From the NCBI GenBank assembly GCA_028820215.1, contig JAPPKD010000112.1, positions 1 to 17,836 on the forward strand: a stretch of 17,836 nt of DNA. The letters are read 5' to 3'. The notes beneath the pieces were generated by a model, which did not search any database, had not been told where the DNA came from, and worked only from the letters and a program-made list of their open reading frames with translations. The stretch's first letter is position 1. Every line of letters starts with the position of its first letter. The translations under genes were made by a program, and so were the position numbers. Positions 14,961-17,836 of the stretch are shown here, in pieces. Origin of the DNA: Spirochaetaceae bacterium (lineage in GTDB: Bacteria > Spirochaetota > Spirochaetia > SZUA-6 > Bin103).

Positions 14961-16229
14961 ATGAAACCCCGGCGTCGCGCGGGCACGGCGCCCGTCGCGG
15001 TCCTTACCGGCTCGGCGCTGCTCGCGATGCTGCTGTCCTGCAGCCCGGCCGACCAGCCCGCCGTCACGGAAGCGCCGGCCGGCCGCACGGAGCAGGCGAG
15101 CGCCGCCGCACCCGCCGAACCCGCGCGCGGACCGGTCCCCGGCGTGTCGCCGACGCACGTTCTGTTCGGGCAGTCCGCCGCCTTCAGCGGCCCGGCGAGG
15201 GAGCTGGGCCGGAACATGCGGCTGGGTATCGAGGCGGCGTTCCAGGAGGCCAACAGCGGCGGCGGCATCCACGGCCGGCGGCTGGAGCTGGTGACCCTCG
15301 ACGACGCCTACGAGCCGGAGGCGGCGATCGCCAACACCGTCCACCTGATCGAGGAGCACCGCGTGTTCGCCCTGATCGGCGCGGTCGGCACGCCCACCTC
15401 GCGATCCGCCACGCCGGTCGCCGCGGAGGCGGCGGTGCCGTACATCGCCCCGTTCACCGGCGCCGAGTTCCTGCGCGACCCCGAGTGGGACAACATTCTC
15501 AACCTGCGCGCCTCCTACTACCAGGAGACCGAGGAGATGGTCGCGCGCCTGACCGAGGACCTGGGCGTGACCCGCATCGGGGTGCTGTACCAGGACGACT
15601 CGTTCGGCCGCGCGGGCTACCGCGGCGTGCGGCTGGCGCTGGACCGGCGTGCCATGCAGCCGGTGTCGATCGGTCTCTACCCGCGCAACACGACCGCCGT
15701 GAAGACCGCGCTGCTCGACCTGCGGCGGGGCGATCCGGAGGCGGTGATCATGATCGGCGCCTACCAGCCGGTGGCGGCCCTGATCACCTGGGCGCGCCAC
15801 GTGGGAATGGACCCGACCTTCCTCACCGTCTCCTTCGTGGGCAGCAACGCCCTGGCCGAGGAGCTCGGACCGTCAGGCGAGGGGGTCTACGTGACGCAGG
15901 TGGTGCCGTTCCCGGCCGACGACTCGCTGCCGGTAGTGGGTGCCTACCTGCGTGCCCTGGCGGCTTACGACCCGGAGGCGGAGCCCGGCTTCGTGTCCTT
16001 CGAGGGGTATCTGGCCGGCCGGCTGGCGGCCGCCGGGGTCGCCGGCTGCGGCGGGGAGGTCACGCGCGACTGCTTCCTCGGGAGCTTGCGCGCCAGTGAC
16101 GCGATCGACATCGACGGCTTCCGGCTCCGCTACGGCGACGCCGACAACCAGGGCTCCGACGCAGTGTTCCTGACGCGGATCGGTGCGGACGGCCGCTACC
16201 GGCCCGCCGCCACCCTGCGCGGGCGATGA
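14961..16229 (+). CDS. Branched-chain-amino-acid-type solute-binding lipoprotein
   Basis: A 422-residue type I periplasmic binding protein (Peripla_BP_6/LivJ-like). The N-terminus is a lipoprotein signal (MKPRRR, a hydrophobic run, then LLSC with Cys27 as the lipidated residue), followed by an Ala/Pro-rich tether to about residue 55. The binding domain has the family start LFGQSAAFSGPARELGRNMR, then IHGRRLELVTLDDAYEP, LIGAVGTPTS, APFTGAEFLRDP, IGVLYQDDSFGRAGYRG and VSFEGYLAGRLAA. GGGAG stands 3 bases before the ATG. It is unusual for this family that no permease or ATPase gene adjoins it. Instead its stop overlaps the kinase start as ATGA. I infer a sensory role, with the liganded protein presented to the kinase, rather than uptake. 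Confidence 0.92.
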   Translation: MKPRRRAGTAPVAVLTGSALLAMLLSCSPADQPAVTEAPAGRTEQASAAAPAEPARGPVPGVSPTHVLFGQSAAFSGPARELGRNMRLGIEAAFQEANSGGGIHGRRLELVTLDDAYEPEAAIANTVHLIEEHRVFALIGAVGTPTSRSATPVAAEAAVPYIAPFTGAEFLRDPEWDNILNLRASYYQETEEMVARLTEDLGVTRIGVLYQDDSFGRAGYRGVRLALDRRAMQPVSIGLYPRNTTAVKTALLDLRRGDPEAVIMIGAYQPVAALITWARHVGMDPTFLTVSFVGSNALAEELGPSGEGVYVTQVVPFPADDSLPVVGAYLRALAAYDPEAEPGFVSFEGYLAGRLAAAGVAGCGGEVTRDCFLGSLRASDAIDIDGFRLRYGDADNQGSDAVFLTRIGADGRYRPAATLRGR

Positions 16230-17836
16230 CCGGGCACCTGCAGCGGCTGCTGCAATTCCGCTCCCGCCTGTCGGGCCAGTTCTCCCTGGGGATCGGGGCG
16301 GCGGTGGCGCTCACCGTGGCCGCCAGCCTGGTCGGCTGGTTCTTCTTCGATCGCGTCGCCGGCGTGCAGCGGCGGGTGAACGAAGGCAGCGTCCCGCGGA
16401 TGGTGGCCGCGTTCGGGGTGGCGCAATCGGCCGGCAACCTGGTGGCCGCCGCGCCGCGGCTGACCACCGCGGCGACGCAGGAGGAGTTCGCCGGCGCCGC
16501 CTCCCGCATCACGGATACCCACGACGCGCTGCAGGTCGACCTGGACGCACTGCGGCAGGCCGGCGCCGACGCGGAGACGATCGGCCGCGCCCGCGCCCAT
16601 GCCGACGCGTTGCTGGCCAACATCGAGGAGATCCGGGGCGGCATGACCGAGCTGTTCCCGCTGCACGAGCGGAGCGCCGCGCTGCGCGCCGAGCTGGCCG
16701 CCCTGCGCAGCAGCCTGGACGAGCTGGTGATCCCGGCGATCGACGATCAGCTCTTCTACACGATCACCGGCTACCACACCCTCGGCGAGCCCCCGGCGCC
16801 GCGCGCGGAGCATCTGTCCGAGCAGGAGCTGGGCCGCTACCGCCGGCTGGCCGACCTGCAGGCGGACGGCGGTATCGCCTCGCAGCTCCTGGCGAGCGCC
16901 TTCAACCTGCAGGACGCCTCCTCGATCGAGCCGTTGCGCGAGCGGTTCGAGTCCGCCGCCGGCCGCATCGAGCGCAGCCTGGCGGCGCTCGACGAGTCGC
17001 TGCTGCGCGGCGCGTTGGTGCCGATCTTCGCCCGCCTGCTGGCGCTGGGGCTGGATGAAGGCAGCGGTTTCGACCTGCGCACGCGGGAGTTGAGGCTCGC
17101 CGAGCGGCAACGCGACCTGCTGGCGCGCAACCGCGACCTGGCCGTGGAGCTGGTCGCCGTGGTGGACGAGCTGGTCGACACCGCGCACGGGGACACCCAG
17201 GAGGCGACGCAGGCATCCACCCAGGCGATCGTGACCGCGCGCACCCTGCTGTTGCTCATCAGCGCCGTCAGCCTGGTCGGCGCCCTGTTGATCGCCTGGC
17301 TGTTCGTGGGCCGGGTTCTGCTGCGCCGACTGGGCATGCTGTCGGACTGGATGCGGCGCATGGCCGGCGGCGACCTGGAGGCGCGGGTCGAGATCGGCGG
17401 CCGTGACGAGGTGGCCGACATGGCCGCCGCCCTGGAGGTGTTCCGCCGCCACGCCCTGGAAGTGCAGAGGCTGAACCTGGTGGAGCGGCTGGCCCAGGAG
17501 CTGCAGGGCAAGAACGAGGAGCTGGAGAACGCGCTCGAGGACCTGGGCCGCGCCCAGGACCAGATCGTGGTGCGCGAGAAGCTGGCCGCCCTGGGCGAGC
17601 TGACCGCCGGGGTCGCGCACGAGATCCGCAACCCGCTGAACTTCATCAAGAACTTCTCCGAGGCCTCCGAGGAGCTGATCGACGAGCTCAAGGAGGTGCT
17701 GGAGGAAGAAGGCGGAAAGCTGGGCGACGAGCAGCGCTCACTGCTGGCGGAGGTCACCGGCGACCTGGTCGACAACCTGGGGCGCATCCGCTCGCACGGC
17801 GACCGCGCCAACCGCATCGTGCACGACATGCTGATG
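16226..17836 (+). CDS. Membrane histidine kinase with TorS-like sensor region (runs off the right edge)
   Basis: The first 537 residues of a sensor kinase. Membrane segment 1 is at about 20-40 and segment 2 at about 340-361; between them is a helical periplasmic region of about 300 residues. It begins SVPRMVAAFGVAQSAGNLVAAAPRLTTA (55 on), the pattern seen at the start of the TorS sensor domain (VPxxxxAxxLAxxSxxLxAAAPxL). A HAMP domain (about 364-413) and a coiled coil (about 420-455) lead to the H-box, GVAHEIRNPLNFIKNFSE, with His465 as the phosphorylation site. The ATP-binding domain lies outside the window. The start overlaps the lipoprotein stop as ATGA, so both are made together. Expected partner: the response regulator at 13745. 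Confidence 0.93.
   Translation, partial: MTGHLQRLLQFRSRLSGQFSLGIGAAVALTVAASLVGWFFFDRVAGVQRRVNEGSVPRMVAAFGVAQSAGNLVAAAPRLTTAATQEEFAGAASRITDTHDALQVDLDALRQAGADAETIGRARAHADALLANIEEIRGGMTELFPLHERSAALRAELAALRSSLDELVIPAIDDQLFYTITGYHTLGEPPAPRAEHLSEQELGRYRRLADLQADGGIASQLLASAFNLQDASSIEPLRERFESAAGRIERSLAALDESLLRGALVPIFARLLALGLDEGSGFDLRTRELRLAERQRDLLARNRDLAVELVAVVDELVDTAHGDTQEATQASTQAIVTARTLLLLISAVSLVGALLIAWLFVGRVLLRRLGMLSDWMRRMAGGDLEARVEIGGRDEVADMAAALEVFRRHALEVQRLNLVERLAQELQGKNEELENALEDLGRAQDQIVVREKLAALGELTAGVAHEIRNPLNFIKNFSEASEELIDELKEVLEEEGGKLGDEQRSLLAEVTGDLVDNLGRIRSHGDRANRIVHDMLM

Noticed and set aside
16183..17058. 291-residue frame inside the kinase gene, and long minus-strand frames at 16196-17620 and 16837-17829
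   Set aside because: These are out-of-frame or antisense shadows of the histidine kinase, with repetitive Arg/Ala/Gln composition typical of high-GC shadows.

Overview
The window is a high-GC bacterial segment whose left two thirds are duplicated, decaying accessory DNA and whose right third is a compact signal-transduction operon. The solute-binding lipoprotein has a lipobox and the histidine kinase has a large periplasmic sensor region, which points to a two-membrane (Gram-negative type) cell. I cannot assign a phylum; an environmental lineage such as a spirochaete or another symbiont-like group is only a guess. I see no rRNA, tRNA or CRISPR array.

Left part (1-3002, minus strand): a tandem pair of ABC exporter half-transporters. 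ABC1' (1164-3002) is intact. ABC2' (1174 to the edge) has a full membrane domain but loses recognisable sequence just before its Walker A motif. Next comes a VapBC-type toxin-antitoxin pair (3040-3662, minus).

Middle part (3663-9419): two collinear copies of one cassette can be read. Copy A is VapBC1(-), a sigma-factor remnant(+), a broken repeat-protein gene(+), a low-GC foreign gene of unknown function(-) where ABC1 would be expected, and a short ABC2 remnant(+, 6607-6840). Copy B is VapBC2(-), no sigma factor, a largely complete 390-residue repeat protein(+), ABC1(+, intact) and ABC2(+, one-base frameshift). Between the copies lie a truncated phytanoyl-CoA-dioxygenase-like gene and a small gene of unknown function. 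The inferred ancestral unit is: toxin-antitoxin pair, divergent ECF-like sigma factor, repeat protein, ABC1, ABC2. The repeat protein has five repeats of about 81 residues marked by G-x-hydrophobic-hydrophobic and GN(I/L)G motifs, and I do not recognise its family. Its link to a sigma factor and a two-subunit exporter is the best candidate here for an undescribed system. Both copies are damaged, but in complementary ways.

Right part (13095-17836, plus strand): after two hairpins come a small secreted protein, a response regulator fused to a SpoIIE/RsbU-type PP2C phosphatase, a branched-chain-amino-acid-type binding lipoprotein with no permease or ATPase beside it, and a HAMP histidine kinase whose first gene codon overlaps the lipoprotein stop. 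The kinase sensor region resembles TorS, so this looks like a TorT/TorS-style ligand-sensing pathway with a phosphatase output. The kinase runs off the right edge.
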